A DNA stretch of 64,000 nt from contig JAUJYZ010001547.1 of assembly GCA_033675265.1 (NCBI GenBank), positions 175,665 to 239,664 on the forward strand, read 5' to 3'. Positions within the stretch are counted from its first letter, which is position 1, and each line of letters starts with the position of its first letter. The stretch is from Actinostola sp. cb2023 (lineage: Eukaryota; Cnidaria; Anthozoa; Actiniaria; Actinostolidae). Made by a program: the position numbers and the translations under genes. Shown piece by piece: positions 63,304-64,000 of the stretch. Under the pieces are notes generated by a model. That model was given only the letters and a program-made list of their open reading frames with translations. It made no database searches and was not told where the DNA came from.

Positions 63304-64000
63304 CTACGAAGAAATTACATTGCTGTGAAATCATGATAGAATAATACTTTTATCTATTATTCAAGTAATTATAATTAAGGAAGTTGATTCTTTTAAGGAA
63401 TCAGTTTCTTCAAAATGCTACTAGACATGTTTGACTTAATAGAATTAACAAAAGAGAAAGAAAAAGACAGGACGAAAAGCCAAGGGAAACTGAGAAGAAG
63501 ACAAGAAAGACAATTATCAGTTCAGAGTCAGGCCTTTATGTTGTAGTGAAAGAGGCGACCGATGAAGATGACTACCGCCAAGGCCTATCGACTTCAGTCC
63601 TTCACAGGAACCCTTCACCCAGGCAATCAGTCTCATCCATTCACTCTGTTGTTACTGCGTTTAGCAGATAATAATGCGTATATATTGCCCTTGTAAAACT
63701 CTTTGGTATCAGGCTGATTCTAATAATGTTCTGTCAGTAAACTTATCGCTATACAGCGAGCTATCTGGTAGAGAAACAATGGAATATTCAGTTGCCTTGG
63801 CGGGACTCGACGGACCACGGCTTCAGGATGCCAGTCCGATGTGTTACCATTAAAGACAATAAGTGAGAAATGAACTTAAATAAGTTCCATTAGTATTTAC
63901 CAAATATCAGTGGATAGCAATTTTGGTGCGTTTTGATGGGCTCCCGAATATCCAACTCGGGAATATGGCGTCCGTTTGGCTATTCACTGTTTTGGGACGA
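63304..64000. other. Upstream intron of the fibrinogen-like gene, no exon recognised
   Basis: The region was searched on the minus strand for a signal-peptide exon ending in phase 1; none was convincing. The gene's 5' end is probably beyond the window. Confidence 0.5.

Overview
The window is eukaryotic nuclear DNA, AT-rich and dense in introns and repeats. The gene content points to an anthozoan cnidarian, most likely a stony coral. The evidence is a pair of secreted proteins combining a WSC-like Cys domain with a ShKT domain, a proline-rich protein with a fibrinogen-like domain of the sort found in coral skeletal matrix, many short foldback/MITE elements, tRNA-derived SINEs, and long trinucleotide arrays. 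The species call is inference; no ribosomal or mitochondrial marker is present.

Layout. (1) 3.9-12.1 kb, + strand: eight exons of a synaptotagmin-like protein (Slp/SYTL type, tandem C2 domains); its 5' end is missing, and its introns hold several microsatellites. (2) 12.3-18.0 kb: foldback elements, including a short PIF/Harbinger-like element with TAA target duplications. (3) 18.1-30.9 kb: two divergently transcribed paralogues (one -, one +), each a signal peptide, a WSC-like Cys domain and a C-terminal ShKT domain. (4) 33.9-36.3 kb, + strand: a four-exon gene for a complex I subunit resembling NDUFB4. (5) 36.4-41.5 kb: satellites and MITEs. (6) 42.3-57.2 kb: three closely related genes (+, -, +) for an unrecognised secreted protein. 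(7) 59.6-63.3 kb, - strand: the last two exons of a gene with Pro/Gln-rich pentapeptide repeats and a fibrinogen-like domain. Its intron carries a 73-bp tandem array trapped inside a terminal-inverted-repeat element.

The most striking system is the three-gene cluster in (6). Each gene has five exons. The first four are exactly 117 bp and all junctions are phase 0. After a signal/acidic exon come four 39-residue (or final 35-36-residue) modules, one per exon, each with four cysteines in the pattern C-x6-C-x(9-12)-C-x6-C. The modules alternate between two types (A-B-A-B), which suggests duplication of a two-exon unit. The three genes share a nearly identical promoter containing a duplicated block of about 115 bp. 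They also share some intron minisatellites and, in two copies, an intronic SINE. I do not recognise the family.

Exon boundaries were assigned by eye from GT/AG sites, reading-frame phase and paralogue comparison, without transcript data. Stretches not listed looked free of recognisable genes.
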